NCBI GenBank assembly: GCA_035606695.1
Contig: DATNEW010000043.1
Location: forward strand, 124,001-188,000
DNA from: Gemmatimonadaceae bacterium
GTDB taxonomy: Bacteria > Gemmatimonadota > Gemmatimonadetes > Gemmatimonadales > Gemmatimonadaceae
Reading direction: 5' to 3'
DNA length: 64,000 nt
Shown here: in pieces, positions 26,824-37,503 of the stretch
Layout of the letters: the number at the start of each line of letters is the position of its first letter
Position numbering within the stretch: the first letter of the stretch is position 1
Notes under the pieces: model-generated
What the model was told of the DNA's origin: nothing
Database searches by the model: none
Seen by the model: only the letters and a program-made list of their open reading frames with translations
Position numbers and translations under genes: made by a program

Positions 26824-27759
26824 GTGATCCCGTCGCTTGCGGGCCGAGTCACCGCCATCGTCTTCGAGCCGCGTTCCTTCTCCGACGCGTCGTCGTTCGT
26901 GGTGTGGGTGGGAACGCGCGATGGTGTCGTGCTCCGGATCGACGGCGAAACGACGCGCGCATTCCGCGCCTTTCCGTCGAGCGCGGTACGCACGCTCACG
27001 TTCTCCGCCGACGCGGCGTCGATTCTCACGAGCGACGAAGCCGGTACGGTGTCCGTTCGCCGAACCGCCGACTGGTTGCGCGAGGATGATTTTACCTCGA
27101 CGCAGCCGATTTCACGCGCGCACATCCTCGGCGAGCGTGCCTACGCGACGATCGACGTCCGACGAAATGGATTCATCTGGTCGCCGGACGATGGCGGAGC
27201 GCTCGTCGCCGATCCGATCTGTGTGGATGGTGTCAAACCCGCCGCGTTTGACGATTTCGGCGCAGCGCCGCTCGGCAATCGATTCACGCTTCGCAGTTCG
27301 CTGAACTGGATGCTGTGGGACCGGCCGAGCAATCGCGTCACGTCCACGAAGGGTCCGGTGGACGGTTCCAAACTCGCCTACATGAGTGGAATCACCGGCC
27401 TGTCCGAAACGGGCGGATACTTCTTCATTCACTGGGACGAGCTCAAGGTTTTCGACGTGGAAACGGCGAAGCGCGTGTGGGACTCGACCATCGTCCGTGG
27501 CGCGTCCTGTGCCGCGCTCTCGGACGACGGCAACGTCCTCATCGTCGGCGGCCGGGAAGGGCACATCACCGTCGTCAGCGGTCCGTCGCTGCCGCGCGTC
27601 AGCGTACGTCCCACAGCCGACGAGATCGAGCGCGTGACTCTCGCGCCCGACGCGAGCGTTGTTTGCTGGTTGGACGACAGCGGCGGTTTTGGAATCGTGG
27701 ACGCCACATCGGGTGCCGAGCTCGTGACCCGCGCGCGCGGCCTCGAGCTTGTTGGGTGA
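26824..27759 (+). CDS. WD40-like beta-propeller protein
   Basis: A 311-residue protein, GTG start, 13 bp after the previous gene. Repeated four-strand units can be read: AVRTLTFSADAASILTSDEA with GTVSVRR, KVFDVETAKRVWDSTIV, AALSDDGNVLIVGGREGHI and VTLAPDASVVCWLDDSGGFG with IVDATSG. These have the spacing of WD40/PQQ-like blades, about six or seven in all. No signal peptide, so it acts in the cytoplasm. It probably binds a partner encoded in the same operon, for instance as an immunity, scaffold or sensor protein for the 636-residue protein; that is inference from position only. Confidence 0.65.
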   Translation: MIPSLAGRVTAIVFEPRSFSDASSFVVWVGTRDGVVLRIDGETTRAFRAFPSSAVRTLTFSADAASILTSDEAGTVSVRRTADWLREDDFTSTQPISRAHILGERAYATIDVRRNGFIWSPDDGGALVADPICVDGVKPAAFDDFGAAPLGNRFTLRSSLNWMLWDRPSNRVTSTKGPVDGSKLAYMSGITGLSETGGYFFIHWDELKVFDVETAKRVWDSTIVRGASCAALSDDGNVLIVGGREGHITVVSGPSLPRVSVRPTADEIERVTLAPDASVVCWLDDSGGFGIVDATSGAELVTRARGLELVG

Positions 27760-27762
27760 TCG

Positions 27763-28599
27763 CTAGCTGCTTCGCTCGCTCGCCGTCTTGAGCACGTGCC
27801 CCGATTGCGGCGCGTTCGGCTTCACGCGAACGCTCTTCGCGGGAATGCCAACGTAGACGTGATACGGCCGTACGTCCTTCGTGGCGACGGCCATCGCGCC
27901 GACCATGCCCTGCTCGTGCACGTGAACGCCCGCCAGCACCGTCGCGTGATACGTGATCCGGACACCGTCGTCGATCACCGTGCACGCGTTCGTCACCTCG
28001 CGCTGCTCGACGATACTGTGCGTGTGACTGTAGACGTTCGCGTAATCGCTGATCGAAACGTTGTTGCCGAGGCGAATGCCGCCGCGGTCGTCGAGCAGGA
28101 CCTGGCGATGCACGACGACATTATCGCCGACTTCCATGTTGTATCCGAACGAAAACTCGACGTTGTGAAACGCCTTGAAGTTCTCGCCGCAGCGCTTGAA
28201 GATGTGCCGTGCCAGGACGCGCCGCAGCTCGACACCGAGCCACACGTTCTGTCCGCCGACCGGGCTGCGGTCGAACGAGTACCACAACCACAGCAACGGC
28301 TTCACCCGTTGAAAGCGTGTTTCGTCGCAGTCGCCGTAGTATTCCGGCTCGAGGGTGACGTGGCGCGGGTCCATCGCCGCCAGCGCGAGCCGCGTGGGCG
28401 CCGCCAGCTTCGGATCGGCCATGGCCGTTTCCCAATTCTCCGCGAACTCCGGATAGTAGAGCGACGTCAGCGTTCGCCGACACAACTCGGCGCGATCGGT
28501 GGCGTCGTCCGCGAGTTGGTGGGCGAGTGACTCGAGCCATTCAGCGGCGGCGCCGCGAGTCGGCGAGTCGGCGATCTTGCGAAGTGGAAGATAGGGCAT
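27763..28599 (-). CDS. Left-handed beta-helix acyltransferase
   Basis: A 278-residue protein. The C-terminal half (about 140-262) is built of hexapeptide repeats (NMEVGDNVVVHRQVLLDDRG, IRLGNNVSISDYANVYSHTH, ...GVRITYHATVLAGVHVHEQG) and ends with the typical VYVGIPAKSVRVK cap. H-x-H and N residues fit the maltose/galactoside O-acetyltransferase active site. The N-terminal about 120 residues are helical and unusual for the family. It probably acetylates a sugar or surface glycan using acetyl-CoA. It converges on the WD40-like gene with a 3-bp gap. Confidence 0.83.
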   Translation of the reverse strand: MPYLPLRKIADSPTRGAAAEWLESLAHQLADDATDRAELCRRTLTSLYYPEFAENWETAMADPKLAAPTRLALAAMDPRHVTLEPEYYGDCDETRFQRVKPLLWLWYSFDRSPVGGQNVWLGVELRRVLARHIFKRCGENFKAFHNVEFSFGYNMEVGDNVVVHRQVLLDDRGGIRLGNNVSISDYANVYSHTHSIVEQREVTNACTVIDDGVRITYHATVLAGVHVHEQGMVGAMAVATKDVRPYHVYVGIPAKSVRVKPNAPQSGHVLKTASERSS

Positions 28600-28604
28600 G
28601 GCGG

Positions 28605-29252
28605 TTACGGATGTGCGCCCGCACGCGCACGGACACTGGCGCGCTCGGCATCGAGCTTCTTGAGGATATCGTCCAAACTCCAGTCGGTGTTACGCTCGGC
28701 GCCCATGGTGACCGAGAGCGGCTGCGTGACGTCGACTCCCTCCTCGAACAACAATAATCCGGCCTGGGTGTCGCGCGGCTGCAGCCGCTGATCGCCAAAG
28801 CCGCCGGTGATCGGAATGACGTCGAACGGGCGATACTCGCGCCCGCCGGAAAGAATTGAAAAGTCCGTGGGTACGAAATGGGCGTCGGGGGTCAATCCAT
28901 AAAATCGAACGTACCACACGCGCGGATTCTGAATGCCACGCAGCTGCGCACGTTGCGCAATCTGCTGCCGCTTTGCCTCGAGGATCGAGCGCATCGAACG
29001 GTAGCTGTCCGGCGCGAGGAGCCGAATGATCGACTCATCGAGCGGCAGCGCGGTGACGCGCACGCCGTTCGGCTGGAGAATGATCGAGATGTCGTCCTGG
29101 TGCAGTGTGCCATAGCCCGGGGGCACGAGCGCGGTGCTCATCGAGTCGCGCGTGACGCGCGCCGGTGGAAGTGCCGGCGGCGATTGCGTGGCCGGCGGCT
29201 GCGAGCCACATGCGGCGAGAGCCATTGCCGCCGAGAGCGTCGAACGGCGCAT
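28605..29252 (-). CDS. Putative lipoprotein
   Basis: A 215-residue protein. MRRSTLSAAMALAACGSQ is a lipoprotein signal with lipobox cysteine, followed by a proline-rich linker. The mature domain (PGYGTLHQDDISIILQPNGV, IQNPRVWYVRFYGLTPDAHF, DTQAGLLLFEEGVDVTQPLS) is beta-rich, and I do not recognise it. Start at 29252 overlaps the engB stop as TGATG, so it is translated as part of the lon-engB operon. It probably sits in the periplasm. Function unknown. Confidence 0.75.
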   Translation of the reverse strand: MRRSTLSAAMALAACGSQPPATQSPPALPPARVTRDSMSTALVPPGYGTLHQDDISIILQPNGVRVTALPLDESIIRLLAPDSYRSMRSILEAKRQQIAQRAQLRGIQNPRVWYVRFYGLTPDAHFVPTDFSILSGGREYRPFDVIPITGGFGDQRLQPRDTQAGLLLFEEGVDVTQPLSVTMGAERNTDWSLDDILKKLDAERASVRARAGAHP

Positions 29253-29908
29253 CACGACGTCGCCTTCCACGAGGGCTGCTCGAGGAGTGCGCTCATTGCT
29301 TCGGCGAGATCCGGACGTCCTTCGCCGGTCACCGCGCTGAACGGAATGACTTGTTCTTCATCGAGTCCGACGCTGGCGCAAATCTCCGTCATGTGCCGCC
29401 GCCGTTCGGCCGGGCGCAGCTTGTCGATCTTGGTCAGCACGACGATCGTCGGCACACCCAGCTCGCTCAGGAAATCGAGCATCTGCCGGTCGTCGTTGGT
29501 GGGATCGTGACGCGCGTCCAGCAAGAGCACGATGCCGCGCAGCTGCGCGCTCGAGCTCAGATAGCTCTCGATGAGCGGCTTCCACTCCGCGCGCCGTTCC
29601 TTCGAGATGCGCGCGTAGCCGTAGCCCGGCAGATCGACGAGCACGAACGCGTCGTTGACCTTGAAGAAATTCACTTCGCGCGTGCGTCCCGGCGTGTTGC
29701 TGACGCGCGCGAACTTCTTGCGATGAATGAGACGGTTGAGGAGCGACGACTTGCCGACGTTCGATCGTCCCGCGAAGGCGATCTCGGGCAGCGTCACTTC
29801 CGGACGCCAGCCGCCCAGACTCGCCATGCCGCCGATGAACTCGAGCGAGCGAATGACGAGCGGATCGCGCGTGCCCGCGACTGGGGCGTCGTCCGAGTCG
29901 TCCGACAT
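29252..29908 (-). CDS. engB: Ribosome-biogenesis GTPase EngB/YsxC
   Basis: A 218-residue TRAFAC GTPase. G1 is GRSNVGKSS, G2 covers TPGRTREVNFF, G3 is DLPGYGYA, G4 is TKIDK, and it ends with a helical tail. It is essential in most bacteria for 50S subunit assembly. Start and stop overlap those of lon and the lipoprotein gene as TGATG, giving a coupled lon-engB-lipoprotein operon. Confidence 0.95.
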   Translation of the reverse strand: MSDDSDDAPVAGTRDPLVIRSLEFIGGMASLGGWRPEVTLPEIAFAGRSNVGKSSLLNRLIHRKKFARVSNTPGRTREVNFFKVNDAFVLVDLPGYGYARISKERRAEWKPLIESYLSSSAQLRGIVLLLDARHDPTNDDRQMLDFLSELGVPTIVVLTKIDKLRPAERRRHMTEICASVGLDEEQVIPFSAVTGEGRPDLAEAMSALLEQPSWKATS

Positions 29909-32319
29909 CAGTTCGGCGCGATGGCGGGTGCGTCGGCGTCACCGCGCTCGAACGCCGTCCGCGCAAGCGCGATCGCCAGCACCTCGTCCATCGATCGCAC
30001 GGGATGGAACGTCACGGCGGTGCGCACTTCCTCGGGCAGCTCCTCGACGTCGCGCAAGTTCTGATGCGGAATGATGACGTGGCGAATCGCGTTGCGATGC
30101 GCCGCCACCGCCTTCTCCTTGAGGCCGCCGATCGCGAGCACGCGGCCGCGCAGCGTGATCTCGCCCGTCATCGCCACGTCGCCACGAATCGGAATGCCGG
30201 TGAGCCCGCTGACGATCGCCGTCGCGATGGCGATGCCCGCGGACGGTCCGTCTTTCGGCGTCGCGCCGGCGGGAATGTGGATGTGCAGATCGCGATTCTT
30301 GTGAAAATCGCGATCGATGCCGAGCGCTCCGGCGCGCTGCCGCGCGTAGCTCAGCGCGGCGCTCGCCGACTCCTTCATCACGTCGCCGAGCGTGCCGGTG
30401 AGATTCAGCTTGCCGCGGCCGGGAATGACGCTGACTTCGATCTCGAGCACGTCGCCGCCGACGCTCGTGTACGCGAGGCCGGTGGCGACGCCGACCTTCG
30501 CCTCGAGCGTGAGGAGCGACGGATCGTACGGGGGAATGCCGAGCAGGTCCTTGAGGTCCGACGCCCGAACGGCGGTGCTCGCGGGCGTACTCGCGGCCGT
30601 ACTCACTGCCGCGCGGTGCTCCGCGCGCTTGCGGGCGAGCTTCCGCGCGATGCGTCCGAGCCGCCGTTCGAGCTCGCGAACGCCGGCCTCGCGGGTGTAC
30701 CCCTGAACGATTGAGGGGACGACGTCGCTGTCCCACTCGACGGTCGCCGGATCCAGCCCGTTCGCGCGCAGCTGGCGGGGCACCAAGAATTGCCGCGCGA
30801 TAGAATACTTCTCCTGATCGAGATACCCCGACAGGCGAATGATCTCCATGCGGTCGCGGAGCGGCTCCGGCACCTGCGGCAGGTAGTTCGCCGTCGTCAG
30901 GAACAGCACCTGCGACAGGTCGTAATCAACCTCTAAATAGTGATCGTTAAAGGCCCGGTTCTGCTCGGGGTCGAGCACCTCGAGCAAGGCGGCCGCCGGA
31001 TCGCCGCGATAGTCGGTGCCGAGCTTGTCGATCTCGTCGAGCAACACGACCGGATTCACCACTTCGGCCTTGCGCATCGCCTGAATGACGCGGCCGGGCA
31101 TCGATCCGATGTACGTGCGGCGATGCCCGCGAATCTCCGCCTCGTCGCGCACGCCGCCCAACGACATCCGCACGAACTTGCGGCCGAGCGCGCGCGCGAC
31201 CGAGCGGCCGAGCGACGTCTTGCCGACGCCCGGCGGCCCGACGAGGCAGAGAATCGGTCCTTCCATGCGCTCGACCAGCGACAACACGCCGATGTAGTCG
31301 AGAATGCGATCCTTCACTTCCTCGAGACCGTAGTGATCCTCATCGAGGATGCGCCGCGCGTGCGCGACGTCGAGGATGTCGTCGGTGCGTTCCGTCCACG
31401 GCAGCGCGACGATCCAATCGACGAAGTTGCGCGCGACCGTCGACTCGGGAGAGAGCGGCGACATGCGCCGAAGCTTGCGCACTTCGCGCAGCACGCGCGT
31501 CTTCACCGCGTCGGGAAGCTTGCGGGCTTCCACTTGTCGCTCGAGCTCCAGCACGTCGTCCGTCTCGTCGTTGCCGAGCTCGCGATGAATGGCCTTGAGC
31601 TGCTCCTGCAGATAGAACTCGCGCTGATTCTGGAACAACGACCCGCGTACTTCCTCGTCGAGCTTTCGCTCGAGGCGCAGCAGCTCCGTCTCGCTGCCGA
31701 GCACCTGGCTCAGCGCGTCGAAGAGCGCGGTGATCGTAGGCGCCTCGAGCAGCGTTTGCCGCACCTCGACGCGCACCGCGAGATGCGCGGCGATACCGTA
31801 CGCTTGCCGCACGATCGAGTCCGCGCCCTGCACGAGGGCGACGACTTCGTTCGGAATGCGCCGGTGCAGCGACACGTATTCCTCGAACAGCGCGAGCACG
31901 CGGCGCACGAGAATCTGGAGTGCTTCGGGATCCTCGATCTCCTGCTCGGGTTCGTCGGCAATCGACGCGCGCAGAATACCCGCTCCGGGGATGTATCGCG
32001 ACACGCGCCCGCGCGACAATCCCTCGACGAGCACGCGCGCGGTACCGTTGGCCTGCCGCGTCGCTTGCACGATGCGCGCGACGGTGCCGACCCGATGCAG
32101 ATCGCCCGCCGCCGGTTCTTCAGTGTCCGCGCTGCGTTGCGTGACGAGAAACAGCATGCCGCCTTCCGCCGCCGCGGCTTCGATGGCGCCGAGCGACGCC
32201 TGGCGTCCGACGAGCAGCGGCATGGCCACGTAGGGAAACACGACGACGTCGCGCAGCGGCAGGACAGCGAGGCGCTTGAAATCCGGTGTGGCGGGGGTGT
32301 GGTCGGGCGCGGAAGGCAT
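29908..32319 (-). CDS. lon: ATP-dependent protease Lon
   Basis: An 803-residue LonA protease. The N-terminal substrate-binding domain ([20 protein letters not shown]) covers about 15-210. The AAA+ domain has Walker A GPPGVGKT at 361-368 and Walker [10 protein letters not shown]. The protease domain has catalytic Ser693 in PKDGPSAG and Lys736 in [10 protein letters not shown]. It degrades misfolded and regulatory proteins in the cytosol. Its upstream gap carries a 104-bp palindromic repeat and the clpX terminator, so lon has its own promoter. A heat-shock element was looked for and not found. Confidence 0.97.
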   Translation of the reverse strand: MPSAPDHTPATPDFKRLAVLPLRDVVVFPYVAMPLLVGRQASLGAIEAAAAEGGMLFLVTQRSADTEEPAAGDLHRVGTVARIVQATRQANGTARVLVEGLSRGRVSRYIPGAGILRASIADEPEQEIEDPEALQILVRRVLALFEEYVSLHRRIPNEVVALVQGADSIVRQAYGIAAHLAVRVEVRQTLLEAPTITALFDALSQVLGSETELLRLERKLDEEVRGSLFQNQREFYLQEQLKAIHRELGNDETDDVLELERQVEARKLPDAVKTRVLREVRKLRRMSPLSPESTVARNFVDWIVALPWTERTDDILDVAHARRILDEDHYGLEEVKDRILDYIGVLSLVERMEGPILCLVGPPGVGKTSLGRSVARALGRKFVRMSLGGVRDEAEIRGHRRTYIGSMPGRVIQAMRKAEVVNPVVLLDEIDKLGTDYRGDPAAALLEVLDPEQNRAFNDHYLEVDYDLSQVLFLTTANYLPQVPEPLRDRMEIIRLSGYLDQEKYSIARQFLVPRQLRANGLDPATVEWDSDVVPSIVQGYTREAGVRELERRLGRIARKLARKRAEHRAAVSTAASTPASTAVRASDLKDLLGIPPYDPSLLTLEAKVGVATGLAYTSVGGDVLEIEVSVIPGRGKLNLTGTLGDVMKESASAALSYARQRAGALGIDRDFHKNRDLHIHIPAGATPKDGPSAGIAIATAIVSGLTGIPIRGDVAMTGEITLRGRVLAIGGLKEKAVAAHRNAIRHVIIPHQNLRDVEELPEEVRTAVTFHPVRSMDEVLAIALARTAFERGDADAPAIAPN

Positions 32320-32425
32320 ACCTCAAAGATACGACCGATTCGCGGAGTGCGGGGCGTTCAGGCTGTGCTCCGGCCCCCTTCCGCACGCCGCTCGTCGGGC
32401 TGGCCATGGTGTATCCTGAGCGCGT

Positions 32426-32529
32426 GTCATTCCGAGCGCAGCGAGGAATCTGGCGTCCCGGCGGATTGGCCGGCCACGCGACCGGGACGTTGGATCCCTC
32501 GCCTTCGCTACGCTCCGGCTCGGGATGAC
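32426..32529. repeat. 104-bp GTCAT...ATGAC palindromic repeat, copy 2
   Basis: Starts GTCATTCCGAG and ends CTCGGGATGAC, with inner GGATCCCTCGC. It is the same length and organisation as the copy at 11330-11433. It lies between lon and clpX, just before the clpX terminator on the other strand. Confidence 0.85.
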
Positions 32530-32577
32530 AACGGTGCGGTTTGGTCGCGCCGTTCGATACGCGGTACACACCCTCAT

Positions 32578-32612
32578 AAAAAAAGCCCCGAGCAACTCGC
32601 CCGGGGCTTTCG
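32578..32612 (-). terminator. Rho-independent terminator of clpX
   Basis: On the minus strand AAAGCCCC...GGGGCTTT forms a strong stem, with GAG/CTC pairing further inside, and is followed by seven T residues. It begins only a few bases after the clpX stop. Confidence 0.9.
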
Positions 32613-32616
32613 AAGG

Positions 32617-33864
<1,248 letters not shown>

Positions 33865-34028
33865 GACAGCTCACTCAACAGGTGATGCGGTTGCCCAAGC
33901 GGCCGATATCCGTTCGTCCGGGATACCACCACGGGGAAGGGAAGAGCCCGGCAGGGTGGGGTCTGTCTAAGAGTTAAGGACCCGACACGAGCCAAGCAAG
34001 AGACGATCTATTCCAGGTCGGGAAACGG

Positions 34029-34065
34029 AGCCGCGAATCGGGGAATGAGCCCGCGATTCGCGGCT
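34029..34065 (-). promoter_or_regulatory. Hairpin between clpP and clpX
   Basis: A perfect 12-bp stem, AGCCGCGAATCG with CGATTCGCGGCT, lies 13 bp after the clpP stop. There is no T-run after it, so it is more likely an RNA stabiliser or leaky attenuator than a full terminator. Confidence 0.55.
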
Positions 34066-34077
34066 TCCGAATGCCGA

Positions 34078-34710
34078 TCATTTCGTGACGGCCGCCAGCG
34101 CGCTCGGCTCGACGATCTCGCCGCGATGCGTGATCACATTGTCCACGAGGCCGTACTCCTTGGCTTCCTCGGCGGACAGATACCGGTCGCGGTCGGTGTC
34201 GCGCTCGATGCGCTCGATCGACTGCCCCGTGTGCTTGCTCAGGAGCTCGTTCATCTTCGCGCGGAGGTAGAGAATCTCCTTCGCTTGAATCTCGATGTCC
34301 GACGCCGTGCCGCCGCCGCCCGACTGCGACGGTTGGTGAATCATGATTCTCGAATGCGGCAGCGCCGATCGCTTGCCCTTGCGGCCGGCGCCGAGCAGGA
34401 ACGCGCCCATGCTGGCCGCAAGTCCCATGCAGATCGTGTTCACCGGCGATTTCATGTACTGCATCGTGTCGTAGATCGCGAGCCCCGCCGACACGCTGCC
34501 GCCCGGGCTGTTGATGTACAGGAAAATGTCGCGATCCGGATTGTCCGCCTCGAGAAACAACATCTGCGCGATGATGATGTTCGCGACGTCATCGTTCACC
34601 GGCGTGCCGAGGAAAATGATGCGATCCATCAGCAGGCGGCTGAAGATGTCGTAGCTTCGCTCGCCGCGCGGCGAGCGTTCGATCACATATGGAGGATAAA
34701 TGGTGGGCAT
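34078..34710 (-). CDS. clpP: ATP-dependent Clp protease proteolytic subunit
   Basis: A 210-residue serine peptidase with the catalytic triad Ser ([11 protein letters not shown]), His (RIMIHQPSQ) and Asp ([11 protein letters not shown]). It forms the tetradecameric chamber used by ClpX. The start [18 protein letters not shown] is chosen from family N-termini; an ATG 11 codons upstream would add unrelated residues. It lies 73 bp downstream of tig, the classical tig-clpP-clpX order. Confidence 0.96.
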   Translation of the reverse strand: MPTIYPPYVIERSPRGERSYDIFSRLLMDRIIFLGTPVNDDVANIIIAQMLFLEADNPDRDIFLYINSPGGSVSAGLAIYDTMQYMKSPVNTICMGLAASMGAFLLGAGRKGKRSALPHSRIMIHQPSQSGGGGTASDIEIQAKEILYLRAKMNELLSKHTGQSIERIERDTDRDRYLSAEEAKEYGLVDNVITHRGEIVEPSALAAVTK

Positions 34711-34783
34711 CTCGGTAAGGGGTAGTCGATAGTCGGGAATCAATGATTGGAAAACAGGTGCTTGGCCGGCACTACTCCACGCC

Positions 34784-36022
34784 CTACTCCACCGTGTTTC
34801 GCTCCATCAACCATTTGAAGACTTTCTCTTCGGTGATGCTTTGCTCGATCTCGCGCAGGCGTCCCGCCTTTTGCAGCGACGCATACACCTGACCCGGATC
34901 GGCCCCGCGCTGATTCGCGACTTCGGCGACGCGATCGTCGATGTCCGCTTCCGTCGCCTTGAGACCTTCCTTCTCGGCAACCGTCTCGACGATGAGATCG
35001 CGGCGCACCTGCCGTTCGGCGATGGGACGGAATTCCTGGCGGAACTTCTCGCGATCCTCCTCAGGAACTTGATACGCCTGCATGTACCCGTCGATGAGCT
35101 GATTGACCCAGCTGGGCGGAATGCCGAACGGGTTGGCTTCCGCGATCTGGTCGACGAGTTGCTGGCGCACCGCGGCTTCCGCTTCGCGCGACGCATGCTC
35201 CTGGAGATCCTTGCGCACCGTGGTGTGCAGCGCGTCGAGCGACTCGAAGTCGCCGACTTCGCGCGCGAACGCGTCGTCGAGCGTCGGCAGCGCCTTGCGC
35301 TTCACCTCGAGCAGATTGACGCGCACGGGCTTCGTCTTGCCGCGCTGCGCTTCGTCGGGAAAGTCGTCGGGCCAGCGCACGGATTTCTCCGCGCTCGCTC
35401 CGGGCGTGAGCTCCATGATGAGCTCTTCGACGCCGGGAATCGCCTGGCCGGAGCCCAAGACGAGCGGATACTCGCGCGCCTCTGGGAACTCGCCGTTCTC
35501 TTCCGCCGTCGCCAGCTGCACGCGCACCATGTCGCCCGGCGCGGGCTTGTCCTCGACGGGCATCCACGCCGCCTTCTGTTCGCGCATCTGTTCGACTTGC
35601 TCGCGCACGTTCTCGTCGGTGATCGCGCTCTGGGCGCGCGTCAACTTGAATCCCTGCACGCGGGCGAGATCGATTTCGGGCCGCACCTCGACGTGCAGCT
35701 CGAAGGACATCGGCTGGCCTTCCTCGAATTTGAGATCGTGAATGTGCGGCTGCGCGGCGACCTTCAGCTGCTCACGACTCATCACTTCCTGAAACGCTTC
35801 CTGGACGAGCGTCTCGATGACCTGCTGCCGAATCGCATCGCGAAAACGCTTCTTGACCATGGCCGGCGGCGCCTTGCCCGGACGGAACCCGGGAAGCCGA
35901 ACGCTGGTGGCGTACCGGCGTGCCGCCTGGTCTTCGGCATCGCGGACCGCCTCGACGGACACCTTGACCTCGATCAGGCGCTCGAGTCCGTCGGTCTTCT
36001 TGGGCGTGATTTCGATGTTCAT
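34784..36022 (-). CDS. tig: Trigger factor
   Basis: A 412-residue ribosome-associated chaperone. Its ribosome-binding tail is in the first 120 residues ([18 protein letters not shown], the G-F-R-x-G-K signature). It has an FKBP-like prolyl-isomerase domain (about 150-240) and a helical C-terminal chaperone domain. It binds nascent chains at the exit tunnel. The start MNIEITPKK is chosen because the upstream frame extension has no homology and runs into the next promoter region. No Shine-Dalgarno is visible at it. It is first gene of the tig-clpP-clpX cluster. Confidence 0.94.
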   Translation of the reverse strand: MNIEITPKKTDGLERLIEVKVSVEAVRDAEDQAARRYATSVRLPGFRPGKAPPAMVKKRFRDAIRQQVIETLVQEAFQEVMSREQLKVAAQPHIHDLKFEEGQPMSFELHVEVRPEIDLARVQGFKLTRAQSAITDENVREQVEQMREQKAAWMPVEDKPAPGDMVRVQLATAEENGEFPEAREYPLVLGSGQAIPGVEELIMELTPGASAEKSVRWPDDFPDEAQRGKTKPVRVNLLEVKRKALPTLDDAFAREVGDFESLDALHTTVRKDLQEHASREAEAAVRQQLVDQIAEANPFGIPPSWVNQLIDGYMQAYQVPEEDREKFRQEFRPIAERQVRRDLIVETVAEKEGLKATEADIDDRVAEVANQRGADPGQVYASLQKAGRLREIEQSITEEKVFKWLMERNTVE

Positions 36023-36162
36023 GGAGGTGAAAGCTAACGAGCCGATAGGCGCGAGACATCGTGCCCGGTAGTTCGTGTCCGCTTCTATTATTGAGGACCC
36101 CTTTTTATACGGCCCGTGTATAGTTGGGCCTGCCAACGTACCGACCTTTTCCGGGTTACCGC

Positions 36163-36741
36163 ATGCGTTTGAAAAGTCTGATGGGCGCACTCGTGTTCGT
36201 GACGGCGGCGATCGTCGCACCGGCGTCGTACGTTCAGGCGCAGGTACAGGCGTCGTCGCAGCCGCTCGTGCCAATTCCGTCGCGCACGTACATCGGCTTC
36301 AATCCGATCGGTTTGCCGGCCGACATCGGAACGCTGGAGGTCGAGACGGCGGTCGCCCCGGGGGTCACGCTCGGCGGCGTGGGCTCGTACATCGACGTGA
36401 GCGACAATCGTTTCACGACGTTCGAGATGAAAGGGCGATACTACCCGGCCGGTGTCGTGCTTCGCGGGGCGTCGGTGGGCGCGACGCTTGGGTACACGCG
36501 CTTTGCAAATCTCGTCGACATCTTCAATGGCCAGACCAGCGAGCAAGAGCGGCGGACGTTGAGCGCGCCGACCTTGGGAATCATTGTCGACTACAACTGG
36601 ATATATGGCCGGGACCAGCACTTCCTCATCGGGACGGGGATTGGCGCCAAACGCGTCCTGGCGTCGTCCGCGGCGCGGGATTCGGCCAGCGTGGATCGCG
36701 CCGTAGTGACCGGGCGGCTGATCATCGGGTTTGCGTTCTAG
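36163..36741 (+). CDS. Small outer-membrane beta-barrel protein
   Basis: A 192-residue secreted protein. MRLKSLMGALVFVTAAIVAP up to YVQAQ is a signal peptide. The mature part has eight or so amphipathic strands (TYIGFNPIGL, FEMKGRYYPAGVVLRG, SVGATLGYTRF, PTLGIIVDYNW, HFLIGTGIGAKRV, VVTGRLIIGFAF) and ends in phenylalanine, the signature for BAM-assembled barrels. It resembles small OmpW/DUF3575-type barrels. Role unknown. It is divergent from tig across about 140 bp. Confidence 0.78.
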   Translation: MRLKSLMGALVFVTAAIVAPASYVQAQVQASSQPLVPIPSRTYIGFNPIGLPADIGTLEVETAVAPGVTLGGVGSYIDVSDNRFTTFEMKGRYYPAGVVLRGASVGATLGYTRFANLVDIFNGQTSEQERRTLSAPTLGIIVDYNWIYGRDQHFLIGTGIGAKRVLASSAARDSASVDRAVVTGRLIIGFAF

Positions 36742-36796
36742 GCAACAGGCCTCACGACGGTACCAAGGGTCCACGTACGACCACGACCAGCTTGAC

Positions 36797-36878
36797 GCGA
36801 GAGTGGCGGAACTGGCAGACGCACTGGACTTAGGATCCAGCGCCGCAAGGCTTGGGGGTTCGAGTCCCCCCTCTCGCA
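36797..36878 (+). tRNA. tRNA-Leu (anticodon TAG)
   Basis: An 82-nt class II tRNA. Acceptor GCGAGAG pairs with CTCTCGC with discriminator A. The anticodon stem CTGGA/TCCAG encloses the loop CTTAGGA, giving anticodon TAG (CUN codons). The variable arm is CGCCGCAAGGC-like, and the T-arm GGGGG-TTCGAGT-CCCCC is canonical. CCA is not encoded. No other tRNA is adjacent, and no integrase or att duplication was seen beside it. Confidence 0.97.
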
Positions 36879-36936
36879 TGTCTGTGTTTCCCGGTCCACT
36901 TTCCCGCCACCACCCTCTCACCCCAAGGGCTCGGCC

Positions 36937-37371
36937 ATGCGCCGCTTCGTACTCATTCTCATCGCCAGCGCGTCACTCGCGGCGGTTGCCTGCACGCGGC
37001 AGACCGACGTCTTCACGCTGCCACAAACCGACGCCGACGTCACCGGCGCATTCAACCTGACCACGGCCAACGGCCGCACGCTGCCGTACACCGCGATCGT
37101 GACGCTCACCGAGCAGCAGGAGGTTGTCTCGGACCAGATCGTGATCCTGGCCAACAACACGTGGGTGGACAGCACCTCGTACATCAACACCTCGCTGGTC
37201 GACGGCTCGACCAGCACGAGCTCGACGGCGAGCGCCGGCACCTACAAGGTGGCCGACGGCAAGATCACGTTCATCATGACCCAGGGCGGCACGACGATCT
37301 TCGCCGGTGCGGTCACCGGCAGCACGCTGACGGTGCTCTTCAACGGCCAGCCGTTCGTCTACATGAAGTAG
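36937..37371 (+). CDS. Putative lipoprotein
   Basis: A 144-residue protein with a lipoprotein signal MRRFVLILIASASLAAVACT (lipobox AAVAC). The mature part is Thr/Ser-rich and beta-stranded (DVTGAFNLTTANGRTLPYTA, GTYKVADGKITFIMTQGGTT, ITGSTL-like turns), like small lipocalin/META-type lipoproteins. I do not recognise a family. A strong terminator hairpin follows at 37421-37457. Confidence 0.72.
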   Translation: MRRFVLILIASASLAAVACTRQTDVFTLPQTDADVTGAFNLTTANGRTLPYTAIVTLTEQQEVVSDQIVILANNTWVDSTSYINTSLVDGSTSTSSTASAGTYKVADGKITFIMTQGGTTIFAGAVTGSTLTVLFNGQPFVYMK

Positions 37372-37420
37372 GACAGCAGGAGCGGGCTCGCTCGGCGGGA
37401 ACAATCGCCGACAGTGGCAC

Positions 37421-37457
37421 AAAAAAAGCGGGGCGTCGCGTAGCGACGCCCCGCTTT
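37421..37457 (-). terminator. Strong terminator of the HtrA gene
   Basis: A perfect 15-bp stem, AAAGCGGGGCGTCGC with GCGACGCCCCGCTTT, with a GTA loop. On the minus strand it is followed by TTTTTTT. It lies 46 bp after the protease stop and may also stop read-through from the lipoprotein gene on the other strand. Confidence 0.92.
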
Positions 37458-37503
37458 CCATTTCTGTAATACCCGAAAATTAATAGCCAAACAGTACTAT
37501 TTC

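Noticed and set aside
34841-36037. A 398-codon open frame antisense to tig
   Set aside because: Shadow frame of the trigger factor gene with low-complexity Leu/Arg/Asp composition.
36075-36833. Long frame spanning the small barrel gene and the tRNA
   Set aside because: It runs through the tRNA in another frame and has no protein-like features; the barrel frame at 36163 has a clear signal peptide.
36797-36878. tRNA-Leu as an integration site for the lipoprotein genes nearby
   Set aside because: No integrase and no direct repeat of the tRNA 3' end could be found on either side.
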